A stretch of DNA of 64,000 bases, taken from positions 42,587,062-42,651,061 of the forward strand of contig CM067545.1 of assembly GCA_034509755.1 (NCBI GenBank), read 5' to 3'. Of this stretch, positions 21,314-32,560 are shown in pieces (position 1 is the stretch's first letter; each line of letters opens with the position of its first letter). Position numbers and translations under genes: made by a program. The DNA comes from Anisodus tanguticus (taxonomy: Eukaryota > Streptophyta > Magnoliopsida > Solanales > Solanaceae). The notes below the pieces were generated by a model. That model did not search any database, was not told where the DNA came from, and was given only the letters and a program-made list of their open reading frames with translations.

Positions 21314-21395
21314 GATGTGGCATCCACATGTATCCGATGTGGCATCCACGTGTATCCGATGTGGCATCCACGTGTATTCGATGTGGCATCCAACT
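21314..21395 (+). repeat. 22-bp tandem repeat, about four units
   Basis: Units of GATGTGGCATCCACGTGTATCC follow each other and run into the right inverted repeat of the MULE (GATGTGGCATCCAACTCAC). A similar but unduplicated motif is in the right arm of the 39380 element (GTGGATCCGACGTAGCGTCC). Confidence 0.9.
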
Positions 21396-22018
21396 CACAT
21401 TTCAATCAATCCGATGACAAATTTAACAAGTTTACAAACGGTGATGGTATATTTGATCCCAAAGTTTGACGGAGGGCAAAGTTGTTGCATAAGACATAGT
21501 TGGAGGGCAAATTTGACCTTTTCCCCTTAATACTATCTTTGTGCTATCATCACTTTTTGGTAAGATAGTGATACACGCTCCAAGTTTACTGGGATTTCTG
21601 TACGATGTTACAGTGGATCCCACGTTCACGTGTTTCTTACATGCTCCCTCACGCGTTCATCATTAATTGCCTTTTATCCTGCTCGATCTGAATGTGTCTC
21701 TTAACAAGATTTAAGGAACGAGGGTAAAAACCAAAAATATAATCTAATTCTTGGAGTGAATTTTCATATCGCTTTCATTTCTTTTTAAACAACGTAAATG
21801 TGTATATATCATGCATCATAAATAAAACAATTATAATATTTCTTTTGAAATTTTATTGTAAAAATTAGATACTCCCTCCGTTTCAAAAAGATTGTCTTAC
21901 TTTTCTTATTAGTTTGCCCCAAAACAATTAACACATTTTATATTTAGAAATAATTTAGCTTTATGAGATGATTTACAGCCACACAAATATCTAAAATTTG
22001 TTTTGGATCACACATTTG

Positions 22019-22172
22019 TGTAGGAATATGTTCCTTGCCTTTTATTGATTATTGTGTATAATATATATAGTGTTACATAATTACAAACTAAGTAACTAAA
22101 TATTTCTAATTACAATTGGAATATAAATTTACCTAATATAAAAGATATATAAAATATTGTAATATTCTATCA
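22019..22172 (-). repeat. 3' LTR (154 bp)
   Basis: It aligns with 30123-30267, sharing TTATTGATTATT, GTGTTACATAATTACAAACTA and TTCTAATTACAATTGGAATA. A few substitutions and small indels separate the two LTRs, so the insertion is not recent. Confidence 0.9.
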
Positions 22173-22660
22173 CACCTCCGCAGTTGAAGCGGGAGGTTCT
22201 CTTACGCTGAGACTGACTCGAAAGTCATCAAAGAGTATGCGCGGAAGTCCTTTAGTGAATATGTCAGCAATATGATATCGGGAAGGAACATGAAGAATAT
22301 GAACTTGTCCACGAGCAACTTTCTTACGTGCAAAGTGAATATTCATTTCAATGTGTTTAGTGCGCTGATGTTGAAAGGGATTGCCGGAAATATATATTGC
22401 ATTTACATTATCACAGTAAACCATTGTAGCCTTATGGAGTGGGCAGTGAAGCTCAAGTAGAAGGTTGCGTATCTAACAAGACTCAGAAATAACATTCTCT
22501 ACACCTCTGTACTCATCTTCGGCACTGGATCGAAACAGAGTAGGTTATCTTTTAGAAAACCACGAAAGCAAGTTATCTCCGAGGAACACACAGTAACCCA
22601 ACGTGGATCAATGAGTGTCAGGACATCCACCCCAGTCCACATCAGAATAAGATGTGAGAC
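22173..22660 (-). pseudogene. copia RNase H, C-terminal part
   Basis: After the hAT, the frame resumes with the 'DVDWGG.PDTH' block and later reads 'MVYCDNVNAIYISGNPFQHQ' and 'TKHIEMNIHFARKKVARGQV', then 'HVPSRYHIADIFTKGLP'. These are the last conserved RNase H blocks of copia polyproteins. The last 84 codons are uninterrupted up to a stop at 22170, beside the 3' LTR. Confidence 0.88.
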
Positions 22661-25600
22661 TAGGGGTGGCCAGTGGGCTGGGCTCGGGTCTGGCGGGCCG
22701 GGTCTGGCGGGGTTGGGGTCGGGGTGGGATGAGCCAGGGGGTCGGGGTCGGGTCTAGCGGGGCCTAGCGGGGCCTAGCGGGGTCGGGTCTGGCCGGACCT
22801 GCTCCAGTCCCATCCCGATCCCGATCCCGTCGGTATCGGGGCGGGGCGGGGTCGGGTCGGGCTAGGGCTCAGGGCGGGGTACGGACGGGTTTTCCTTTTT
22901 TTTTTTTTTAAATAACATATGTATAAAAAAACTCAATAAACAAAACAAGATAGTGTAATAAAAATATTCCAAGGCTGTTTTTGTGCCTCTTATATTATTT
23001 AATAGACATATGACTTTTTTGTAATACAAATACAATTGTCTAAAATCTAAATTGCAACTTTGTGGTGTTGTCCAAAAGTTGCAAATTACATAATAAAATT
23101 GCAATTAAAAAAATTACATTTTCAAAAAAACCTGTTCTAATTGCTTGATGATTTCCTGTGGTTCTTCGGTTGGAATTGGTATTTGTTGGTCAAATTGATC
23201 CACGTCGCTTCCACTACCTTCGGTTAAGATTTCGTTGTAGTTTTCATCATCTTCTTCATTGATCTCCGGTTGACCGCACCTTCTCCGCTCCGCTCGTATC
23301 CAATCTCTCGAATAATACCGCAATTTCCAAGTTTGTCTCCGTCCAATGAGTGTCTCTGTGGTCTCCTATTTGATATCTCGCTCGAGAAAAAGCGCTTTCG
23401 ACGCAGCTTGATGACGCTTGAATGTTCAAAACATCTCGAGCCATCAATGAAAGTGTCGGAAAGGTCTTCTCATTCCCCCTCCGATATTTCAAAAAGTCTT
23501 TATGTCCATATTCATTGATAACTTCTTGATACGGTACAGAACCCTGCAAAACAAAAATATATAACTCGCTAATTTGGTTAGTAGTAGAGGTACGGCCGCA
23601 CATTCTATTTCTGAGGCTTTCAATACTAGCCGCAAAAAAGATGTCTTTTGTGAGATTGTGTTGAAGATGAAGAAGATGGTATGGAAGCCGGTAAGTTACT
23701 AGCATTTTCTTGTTGATAAAATCTATATATATTTTTGCATTGGTGTTCTACGCTAGACACCGCTTCTTCTTTAGTTTGTTCAATAGGTGGTGGGTGATTT
23801 AGATTTTTGGGACTTAGAGGTGGTAGTACTTCTATACAATCGTAAATAGTTTCAATTAGTGATTTAGTACCGTCTATTTTAATAGTAGGATTTAATACAG
23901 AACCAATAATATAAATAGAGGGAATAGGAATAAAATATTTTTTTATTTTGACAAACATTTTTTTAATAGTCGCCTTATAAGTCGGTTTTTCCATATATTC
24001 ACTAAGTAATAAAAATATTAGAGTTATATAAAATAACATAGTTGAAATAGTAGGATAATATATACCGGAAAATTCTTTTGTTGCTTGAAAAAATTTCTCT
24101 AAAAATACAATAAGTTCGGAAATTTTTACCCAATCACTATCTAAAATCATATCAGCTGGCTTTTTATTATGAGAGTTAAAAAATAAAGTTATAGGTAATT
24201 TATAGTCATAAGCAACAAGTAGTTGCTCGTATAAAAAATTCCACCTAGTGGATACTTCTTGTGGAATTCTTCTATAAGGTAGTCCACAATCGTGACAAAT
24301 TTTTTATATTCTTTTCTACGTTGTACTTTATTACTTTTAAAAATAAAGTTTATAGCAAATTGTATTTTACTAAGAATGTCTTCAAAAAGTGATAGACCAT
24401 CCTTTACAATTAAGTTATATATATGGCACGCGCATTTTATATGAAAATGGTCTGGAAAAGATGGAGTTAAACTATTTTTTAACATTGTAATTGCGTAATT
24501 GTTATTAGAAGCGTTATCTAATGTAATAGTCATAATTTTATCGGTAATTCCGTAATAATCGCACACTTGATAAATATTTTCTGCAATAAAAGTATCAGTG
24601 TGCCTATCATCTATATATCTATACGCTAAAATACGTTTTTGCATAGACCATTTATAATCTATCCAATGACAAGTTACAGTTAAATAATCATGGCCGTTAG
24701 TACTACGACCTATATCAGACGTGATAGATACTTTGCCATTAAAATGATATAATGAAAAACGTAATTATTGTTGATATTCATGCGCGAATTTAAATACATC
24801 TCTCTTAACAGTTGATCTAGGAAAACCGTTAAAAGCAGGATTATATATATCTCTAATGTAATGAATAAAATCGGGAGATGAAGAAAATGAAAAAGGCAAA
24901 CCCTCCACAGCAACTAATTTTGATATTGCTTCCCTATCTCTATGTTTATTGTATTTAGAGCCTACAATTCCCCCCGTCATAGGGTTAATTTGGCCCTGTA
25001 CTTGGTCCGGGACAGTATCAGTATGTGAACCTTGTCCCGATAGAGAGGGCGTTTGCGCACCCGATTTTGAAGCCTCGGTATTGGGCATACCTAGTGGATG
25101 AGCACTTACTACGTGTCTAATTAAACCCCCGTCCCACCGTGACCTTTTCCAGCTTTTAAATTTTAAAACATTTTTACAAATTTTACATATGGCTACTTGA
25201 TTCTCTACGTCCCTATCAAAAAATGTCCATCCATCTGATTTTAATGGTCGTTTTGCTGGACCTCGTCTCATACTAGGGGGAATAGGAGGTATTTCAGTTG
25301 AAGGTGCACTAGTGGGTGTGTTGTCATCAACATTAGTGGGTATATCATCTAGATCATCGTCTAAATTAAAGTCTTCTTGAGTTCCGTAAAATAGCTCCTG
25401 GTCTAAATCTAATGGTATTGTAGGAAAATGTTGAGTATCAACAAAATCATCCCGTGTAGGAATAAGATGACTAGAAGAAGTACCCTTGCCCTGGTTGCCC
25501 CTACTAGAAGAAGCACACCCTTACCCTTACCCTTAAACATACCTTTTAATCCTTCCATTTTAATTATGATAATAAATAATTAAAGACAATAAAATTAAGT

Positions 25601-26234
25601 GCGCTAAATAAAATAAACAGACAATAATAATTTAATGAAGGAACGAATGTACCAAACGCCGACGTAACGTCGACGTGTAATCGAGAGGTTGAAAATTGAA
25701 ACTTTGCTCGATGGAAGATCCTCAAGCTAGTTGCCAACTTCACTCCCAATTCCCAAATGAATTAATAAAATTGAATATTTAGCAAACAATGTAGACTTGT
25801 AGAGAGATATATTGAGAAATTAGAGAGATTGTAGGAAGATTTGTGAGAAAGATGAAGAGAAAATGAGTTATTTATAGTTGAAAAATTGGGTTAAAGTGTA
25901 AATATAATAACTTATGGGTTAAAAATAAATATTAAGGGGTAGGGGGGTTGGGGGAGAGGGGGCCTAAAATGGCCGTTGGCCAACGGCCATAATCTAAAAT
26001 GGTCGTTGGTGCAACATCCATTTTTGCAAAGGGGGGAAAAGGGCGGGGTCGGGGTCGGGCTCGGGGCGGTCTCGGGTCTGGCGGGCTCGGGGCGGGCTCG
26101 GGTCTGGCGGGACGAGACATCATCCCGTCCCGAGTTCGAGTTCCGCCCCCATTTTTTTTTTTAAGCGGGGTCGGGTTGGGACCGGGGCGGGCTCGGGACG
26201 GGGTCGGGCCGTCCCGGCCCACTGGCCAGCACTA
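22661..26234 (-). mobile_element. hAT transposon with near-complete but broken transposase (3574 bp)
   Basis: Termini TAGGGGTGGCCAGTGGGC (left) and, from the right, TAGTGCTGGCCAGTGGGCC are hAT inverted repeats. The exact 8-bp TSD TGTGAGAC flanks it (22653-22660 and 26235-26242). It interrupts the copia RNase H between two blocks that are contiguous in the paralogue at 11810-12910. Subterminal parts are rich in GGGTCGGG and GGCGGGCTCGGG. The transposase region is 23114-25560 on the minus strand. The copy at 7470-9954 is a shorter relative. Confidence 0.93.
23114..25560 (-). pseudogene. hAT transposase with BED finger, broken
   Basis: The start is probably the ATG at 25558-25560, followed by a Gly/Lys-rich leader with one frameshift in a GGTAAG repeat. 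A BED-type zinc finger follows ('ICKICKNVLKF...LIRHVVSAH'). After a single in-frame stop (about 24765) come the catalytic-Asp blocks 'GKVSITSDIGRSTNGHDYLT' and 'MTITLDNASNNNYAI', and the C-x2-H block 'CACHIYNLIVKDGL'. A frameshift near 24280 is followed by 'FFQATKEFSGIYYPT' and the dimerisation motif 'MARDVLNIQASSSCVESAFS'. All parts of a BED-hAT transposase are present in order. Few lesions (one stop, at least three frameshifts) make it the best preserved transposase in the window. Confidence 0.87.
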
Positions 26235-26242
26235 TGTGAGAC

Positions 26243-27230
26243 TAGAGAGTGAGGACTTGTACAAGTGTAAGTCGAAATGAAGAGCACATTGTACATATCG
26301 CAAAATACGTTTGAGGGCATTCATATGTTCATCCGTCGGGCTGTGCATATGTAAGCATATTTGTTGCATGGCATATGATATATCTGGTCTCGTGAAACTG
26401 AGATACTGCAATGCTCCTGCTAAATTGGGATAGTGAGTCGGGTTGGCATACAGAGAACCCGAAGAGGCACTGAGTTAGAATTAGTGTCCACTAGTGTGTG
26501 GGCTGATTTGCAGGATGTCATGCCTGCTCGGTCAAGGATTTCTTAGGCATACTTTTTTTAACAAAGAAATAAGTCATTTGCATATCTCGTAACAGCAATG
26601 CCAAAAAAATATCTTAGGGGGCCAAAATCCTTCATAAAGCAAACTCAGAGGCAATTGGTAACATAATGGATCGGCGAACTGCATTAGAAGATGTGGTGAT
26701 GATGATATCATCAACATATAGTATGATGTATGCCATATCATTACCTTTGTTATATATGAACATTGAATGATCAAATTTGCTGTGTGAAAACCCAATAGAG
26801 GATACAAAATCAGCAAACCGTTAGTACGATGCACGAGGAGCTTGTTTCAGTCCATAGAGTGATTTCTTCAAAAGACACACATAATCTGGATGAATCGGAT
26901 TATGCATATATACAGTTTTATGAAGGTCCTCATGCAAATAGGCCAAGACTTGGATAAAGCAATACTGAGAACGGTCTGAATAGTTGTTGGTTTCACCACC
27001 GGGTTGAAAGTTTCATCACAATCCACTCCCACATGTTGAGACATGCCATCACCTACAAGACGGGCCTTGTGCCTCTCAAAAGAACAATCATATTTCTGTT
27101 TATGTCAAAAAATCCACATAGAACGAATAATATTAGCACCAGGAGGATGAGGTACTAGATGCCACGTCTTATTTTCAATAAGAGCATTATATTCGTCAAT
27201 CATTACATTTTCCAATTAGGATCGGACAAG
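26243..27230 (-). pseudogene. copia reverse transcriptase and N-part of RNase H
   Basis: The sequence is parallel to 11810-12910. The RT N-terminal block lies at 27200-26990, the catalytic region (homologous to 'CVDDIILTASS') near 26700-26735, 'MKDFGPLRYFFGI' near 26590-26640, and 'LQYLSFTRPDI' and 'ICLHMHSP' near 26340-26410. It ends at the hAT TSD TGTGAGAC. Several frameshifts prevent expression. Confidence 0.8.
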
Positions 27231-27539
27231 GCATCTTTCAGATTACGAGGAACAGGGGAAGGGGCAACCGAAGTGGACAAGTTAAATAGCCGTTTGGGTG
27301 TGGAAATGTTGTGCATAGCACGGGTTTTCATTGTCCATGGGTGTGCCGCGAGGGTTGGATAAGATTGGGATGGGGTGGCCGAGAATTAGAGGCGGGACTA
27401 GGTGAACTGTCGGGAGTAGGGGCTGGGGCCAAGAAGGGGCAGTGGCGTTGAGGAAATGGGGGGCTAGTTGAGAGACAACCGAGATGGAAGGTTGTGGCGA
27501 CCTGTTCTAAGGCTTCTGTTGCGGGGCTGGGTGGACTAC

Positions 27540-28592
27540 TCACCTCGGGACGGTAGTGGTGGGGACGGCTGCCGGTGATGACTGATTTTGCAAGTGATGA
27601 ATTAGAAAGGGATTTAAGCCATAATTTAGGAATTCATAGGAATTTGGGGATGGAGAATTGAGTTTGGAAAAGGAGAATTGGGACTCATCGAATATGACAT
27701 GCCGAGAAATGATTATTTTTCGGCTTGATAAGTCATAACAATTGTAACCTCGATGATTGGGGGTAGCCAAGAAAGACGCACAGGGATGACCGAGGTTGCA
27801 TTTTGTTGATTTATGTGGAGGGATGGAAGGGGTAGCACAGACATCCAAAAGTTCATAAATGTTTATAGGAATGATTCCAAAGATAGAGAACTTGAGTGAT
27901 AGACTTGTGTTTGAGAGACTTATTTGGGAGAATATTCATGAGATAGGTTGCCATTGATAGAGCGTAATGCTAAAAGTAAGGGGATAGAGAAGTTGTTTAT
28001 GGTTCTATTTTTTCATTTGATTTTGCCATTTTGTGTAGAAGTGTGGGGACAGGAAAAATGAAAAACAAGGTCGTGCTTGGCGCAGAAAAGTTTTAATTGA
28101 TTATTATCAAATTCCCTCCCATTGTCACATTAGAAACATTTAATATTCTTTTCAAATTATGTCTTAATGAAAGTGCCGAATGATGAAAAAATAGAATAGA
28201 CTTGGGACTTATTACCAATGGAAAACGTCCATAGGAAGTTTAAACAATCATCTAAAAATAACATATAGTATCGATGCCAAGCCGTGCTTAAGATAGGAGA
28301 AGTCCATAAATCACTGCGTATTATATCAAAATGTATTAAAGTACAAGTGGATGAAGAATAAAATGACAACTTGACATGTTTTTGAAAAAACACGTGATTC
28401 ACAAACAAGAGGAGAAAGGACATGTTTATAAGCAATAAATTTATTTTTGCTAAGGGATCGTAAAATAGAGTCTCCTGGATGTCCTAATCTATTGTGCCAT
28501 AAAAGGAGACGAAATTGCTGCAAAGGTTGATGGAGATGAGGTTGGATAGCTGATGGAGGTGGTGATAGGATAAAAGTCTCCGGTGCTATCAC
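27540..28592 (-). pseudogene. copia integrase
   Basis: Broken frames carry the zinc-binding start 'LLWHNRLGHPGDSILRSLSKNK' and the first catalytic Asp in 'IRSDLWTSPILS'. The GCDNG- and ENGK-type blocks follow in shifted frames (28060-28140). The distal 'SFLATPNHRGYNCYDLSSRKI' is at 27700-27790. At least three frameshifts occur. Confidence 0.8.
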
Positions 28593-28712
28593 ATCTCAGT
28601 ATTCACATCATTGTCATAAGGTCCTTCACAGAAAAACCAAAAGGATTAAATTCAAGGGAAATATTATTGTCGGTTGTGAAACGATGTATATAGATTAGAT
28701 TTTTGATAAGTT

Positions 28713-28952
28713 TCACAGCATGGAGGACATTTTTAAGGCTAACGGGGGGGGGGGGGGGTATGACGGGGAAAGAGATGATTGTCTATAACCTTGCATGGGA
28801 ATGTTTTGTCCACTACCAACAATAATATTATTATTTAAATTGCTCATATAAAAATAAGATGAGAGAGTACCTTGGGATGCCATAATATGAGATGTGGCAC
28901 CAGTGTCCATGTACCAACTATTGTCAGGAACGTTGAGAGACATTATGTTCAT
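28713..28952 (-). pseudogene. copia protease
   Basis: 'NSWYMDTGATSHIMASQGTL' carries the aspartic protease D-T-G. The frame ends in a stop near 28713, after a proline block enlarged by a run of 15 G (28744-28758 on the plus strand). Confidence 0.8.
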
Positions 28953-29201
28953 ATCTGCCTCAATATCCGTCGGTGCGTAGGTTGAAGGAGGAAAAATATG
29001 TACATTGCATGCTTACTGTGGACGTGCGCTGATGATGTCGGATTGGGCATGTCGGGTCGGAAGTTGGGCCTAGGAGGACGTCGGGTAGAGGCAAGGTCGA
29101 GCAGCCCATGGCGGGTAGGCAGCCCACAACGGAGGTTGATACCACTGTTATTGTCGCTGTTGGTGGCTGCCAGTCAGCGGGGGCTGCCTCCTGCCGCCGC
29201 T

Positions 29202-30017
29202 CTAACTGTTTCCGGCGCTGCCGCTATTGCCGACGTTATTTCTGTTGCTGTTGTCGTGGATGTTCTCAGAATTTCTTCCTCTATTGTTATTCCGGGAACG
29301 TGAGCCACGTGTCGGATTGTTGGCTTGCCTGTAGGATGGGGCGGGAGCCGAGCCTCTCGGGTCAGCGTCGATTGTGCTGGCATTAGTCACTGCCCTCTTT
29401 GTTTTTTGGGTTTCTTCAAGAATGAGTCTCGAATGAACCTCATAAAACAGAGGCAATGTCGTGCTTTTATGGAGGATGGTACCGATGCCATCATAATTTT
29501 CATTCAAATCCGCAATAAATTACATCACCAATCGTTGATTAGTGCCTGGTGCACCGGCGTTGGAGAGTTGATCGGCAATCATCTTAAGTTCTTGACAATA
29601 GACCGACGCATTAGGAAAATCGTCCTGCTAAATGTCCTGAAATTGATTTTCCAGATACAAGGCACGTTGTGTCTTGTTGTCATGAAAAATACTTTTCAAA
29701 CGCTCCCACGTTTGTCGTGCAGTGGCATCAGTTTCAATGATTGTATGCAATAGATCGTTCGAGATCGTGTCGTAGATCCGTTGTAGGACAACCACATCTA
29801 AGCGAGACCAAAGTTTATCATCAGAATCATCAGGTCTTTCTAAAGACTTTGATTTTGGAGGGATGATATGATCAATGACTTTGTATACACGATAATGAAT
29901 TTTAAATAATTTCGCCCAAGATGAATAATGAACCTTTTCCATCTCTATAGTTACGGGAATGAAATTCTTGATATTGTTAACTGCAAGAGCAGGATGAAAT
30001 TTAGGTTGTTCAGCCAT
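29202..30017 (-). pseudogene. copia gag (UBN2-type)
   Basis: The ATG at 30015-30017 starts 'MAEQPKFHPALAVNNIKNF', with the copia gag blocks 'SSWAKLFKIHYRVYKVIDHI', 'LWSRLDVVVLQRIYDTIS' and 'ATARQTWERLKSIFHDNKTQR'. A stop at about 29628 is followed by 'DDFPNASVYCQELK' and, from 29507, 'MNENYDGIGTILHKSTTLP' in the next pieces. A basic, Arg/Asn-rich region (SRSRNNNRGRNSE) takes the place of the Gly-rich tail. The N-terminal 120 residues are intact. Confidence 0.85.
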
Positions 30018-30112
30018 TGCAAATTGGAGAGGAAGAGAGGAAAGTCGAAGAAATAAAGGAGAGGGCAGCCCTGGGGGGCAGCTTAGGGAGAAAAAGAAGT
30101 TAGGGTTTGACT

Positions 30113-30267
30113 TCTGATACCATGTAGGAATACCTTTCATTGATTATTATGTACAATATATCTAGTGTTACATAATTACAAACTAGGTAACTAAATCTTT
30201 CTAATTACAATTGGAATATAAATTTACCTAATGTAAAATATATACAAAATATGGTAATATTCTATCA
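30113..30267 (-). repeat. 5' LTR (145 bp) plus primer-binding site
   Basis: The LTR at 30123-30267 is followed directly, on the minus strand, by TGGTATCAGAAG, the standard plant copia primer-binding site for initiator tRNA-Met. The gag start codon is about 95 bases further on, at 30017. Confidence 0.92.
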
Positions 30268-30449
30268 ATTTCAAAAGTCTTTCTATATTTCTTAAACTCC
30301 ATATAAAGTTAAATTAAGACAATCATTTTGGAACGGAGAAAGTACGTAATTCCCCAAGCTAGTAATAAGTGTTCTTATACTGTGCAAGAATTTATTTTTG
30401 CTAGACCAACAAAAAAGTTGAACTAATGAAAAGCGTACATATACTCTAA

Positions 30450-30875
30450 GGGTCGTTTGTTAGGGTGTATAAGAATAATGTTGAATATAGTGTATTAATA
30501 GTGTTGGTATTAGTAATGCTAAAATTAATTATGCTGGAAATATTTTTTATTCACTATTTAGTTTGGTGTATTAGAAATAACATGCATTGCATAATTTTTA
30601 AAACAAAGTTGGTTGTTTATAAAAATACCCTTAATACTATATTATGTGAGGGACTTCAAGGACAATTATGTTTTTAATCATGCTTATGCCCCCTTGCATT
30701 GCTAATAACATGATTTCTATTCATTATTTATGCATAGGATAATACCAAATTGGGTGTATAACTAATGCTTGTATTAATTGTACATAAGTTGAAAAAATGT
30801 ACCAAATAAGATATTAGCAATAAACAAAGCAAATATATGCATTATTTTATCCAGTGCATCCTACTAAATGACATC
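30450..30875. mobile_element. Tourist-type MITE (426 bp)
   Basis: The left end GGGTCGTTTGTTAGGGTGTATAAGAATAA and the degraded right end CTACTAAATGACATC are flanked by TAA (30447-30449 and 30876-30878). The body aligns, inverted, with 60734-61185, sharing GATAATACCAAATTGGGTG and AATACCCTTAATACTATATTATG. The two belong to one family. Confidence 0.8.
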
Positions 30876-31165
30876 TAAGTGAATAGTTTGAGAGTGAATT
30901 CCCTAAAATGTCACCCATGTAATGAGAATTGCTTATAAATATCATTTTTGTTTATTTTAGGACTAAAATATCACTCAACTATTACTATTTTTCTTAGAAT
31001 ATACTAAACACACAAAACACTCATTCTCTCCTAGTTGGCATGTCATTACATAACATTCTATTTTTTTAATAATAAATTTATTAACTGATCAAATTCATTT
31101 AACTCAACCAAGCCCAAGCCCAAACCCATTTAACCATCAACTCATATCTTATACCCATTTAACCT

Positions 31166-31699
31166 CGTTAGGAAACATCACAAAAGCGTAACTTTCGTAT
31201 CCGATTTTGAAAATTTTGCATTATGCACCCTTAAATTAAACCGAAAAATGTGGAAAAATCAAAAACCATAAAACACCCCAGCATTAAATTAAAAAAACAA
31301 TAAACATATACAAATACTGAGTGTAAGAGCAATGGAGAAACACAAACATTCTAGAAACTTCCATTTGTTGAATCGCTTCTTCTTCACCTTTCAACGGAAA
31401 CCCTAACACCTTAAGCAATCCATTTTCGTTCACTAAGGTACTTGACTTGTTGGTGCAAAATTAAAGTGAACAGTATTTCCGGTGCCGGTGAACAATGATT
31501 CTCGCCGGCAAACAGGTTCGATCCAACTGTAGTTGGTACCTCCGGTTGCCCGTATCCATTCTTTGTCCTTATCCTTGTTAGATTTTGCCACCTCGCTGTA
31601 TTGATTCGTGACTTACATTCTTGCATTTACCCTTCTTGTCTTTAGTTATCGCATTCTTGGCGTAAAGGTTTTACTTGCCTCTAGATTCTTATTAACTTG
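31166..31699. other. interior of the large inverted-repeat element, left part
   Basis: No complete gene. A short frame from 31332 ('MEKHKHSRNFHLLNRFFFTF') followed by CGGAAACCCTAACACC looks like the 5' part of a plant transcript and might be captured sequence; this is a guess. The LINE 5' end lies somewhere in 31430-31750 and could not be fixed. Confidence 0.35.
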
Positions 31700-31860
31700 T
31701 GCTTTCACTTTGATCCCTTCCTGTTTTAGGGTAAACATTTGATTAGTTTATTATTTTATATTTGCTTTAGTGGCTTTGGTAACTGATGGTAGACTAAGGT
31801 CATGTTCTCAGTCGGGGACGGAGGCGAGGGTTAGGGGGTAAGTAGGGTAAGGGAGATGTT

Positions 31861-32560
31861 AGGCTGAGAATAGGGTCTTGGAACATTGAGACTTTAACGG
31901 GGAAGTCCATCGAGCTAGTTAAGATTCTTAAGAAGAAGAGGATTAATATAACTTGTCTCCAGGAGACCAAATGGGTAGGACCTAAGGCTAAGGATGTGGA
32001 CGGGTACACGTTATGGTTCTCGGGTAGGTCGAGGTATAGGAATGGGGTAGGCATTTTAGTAGACAACGAGCTAAGGGATCATGTGGTAGAGGTTAGGAGT
32101 GTCAATGACAGGATGGTGATGATTAAGTTGGTAGTTGGAGGGTTCACAATGAACATTAATAGTGCTTACGCGACGTAGACGAGCTTAGACAAGGAGGAGA
32201 AGAGGCCCTTTCGGGAGGATTTGAACGATGTGGTAGATGGTATACCACCTATTGAGAATTTATTTGTAAGAGGGGATTTCAATAGACATATTGGGTCACT
32301 TTCTGGGGGGTTATAATGACGTGCATAAAGGCTTTGGCCTCGTAGAAAGGAATGGGGGAGGCATTTCACTTTTGGAGTTCACTAGAACTTTTGGGATGGT
32401 GATAGCAAATTCAAGGTTCTTGAAGAAGGAGGAGAACTTGGTGACTTTCAGTAGTTCGGTGGCTAATACTCAGATAGACTTTTTACTCCTTAGGAAGGTT
32501 GACAACAGTATTTGTAAAGACTGCAAGGTTATTCCGAGGGAGTATCTTACAACCTGACAT
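31861..32560 (+). pseudogene. RTE apurinic-type endonuclease domain
   Basis: The frame reads 'RLRIGSWNIETLTGKS', 'ITCLQETKWVG' and 'GYTLWFSGRSRYRNGVGILV'. These contain the catalytic Asn (WNI) and Glu (QETKW) of the exonuclease-endonuclease-phosphatase fold. A stop (TAG, 32176) follows 'NSAYAT'. 'FVRGDFNRHIG' gives the GDFN motif in the same frame, and a frameshift near 32310 moves the rest ('FTRTFGMVIANSRFLK', 'TQIDFLLLR') to another frame. In an active element this domain nicks the target DNA. Confidence 0.87.

Larger units (their letters stand above)
19605..21526. mobile_element. Pack-MULE carrying lactate dehydrogenase fragment
   Basis: The long terminal inverted repeats (about 19605-19760 and 21372-21526) share AGGTCAAATTTGCCCTCC, AACTTTGCCCTC, AAACTTTGGGATCAAATATA and ATGTGAGTTGGA. 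An exact 9-bp TSD, TTAATACTA, flanks the element (19596-19604 and 21527-21535). About 150-bp TIRs with a 9-bp TSD are diagnostic of Mutator-like elements. There is no transposase. The interior holds a small hAT (19775-20482), a CCA-rich segment, and an L-lactate dehydrogenase exon fragment on the minus strand (20885-21188). A second member of the same TIR family is at 39380-40476. Confidence 0.9.
22019..30267 (-). mobile_element. complete copia retrotransposon (short LTRs), split by hAT
   Basis: The LTRs are at 22019-22172 and 30123-30267, with termini TG...CA on the minus strand (TGATAGAATATTAC...TTCCTACA). A primer-binding site, TGGTATCAGA (complementary to initiator tRNA-Met), follows the 5' LTR at 30113-30122. 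A purine-rich tract, GCGGAGGTG, abuts the 3' LTR at 22173. Flanks ATTTG and ATTTC give a 5-bp TSD with one mismatch. The domain order gag, protease, integrase, RT, RNase H is copia. Coding frames are broken. A hAT (22661-26234) interrupts RNase H; without it the element is about 4.7 kb. Confidence 0.92.
21872..30342. mobile_element. Stowaway MITE split by a copia insertion
   Basis: The left end CTCCCTCCGTTTCAAAAAGATTGTC (21872) follows a TA. The right end, reverse-complemented from 30342, reads CTTTCTCCGTTCCAAAATGATTGTC and is followed by TA (30343-30344). The MITE is about 217 bp once the copia element at 22019-30267 is removed. It is the outermost, and therefore oldest, layer of a three-level nest. 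Confidence 0.85.

Noticed and set aside
21314..21395. Regular repeats resembling a CRISPR array
   Set aside because: The 22-bp units are directly adjacent with no spacers, in plant transposon sequence; this is a simple tandem repeat.
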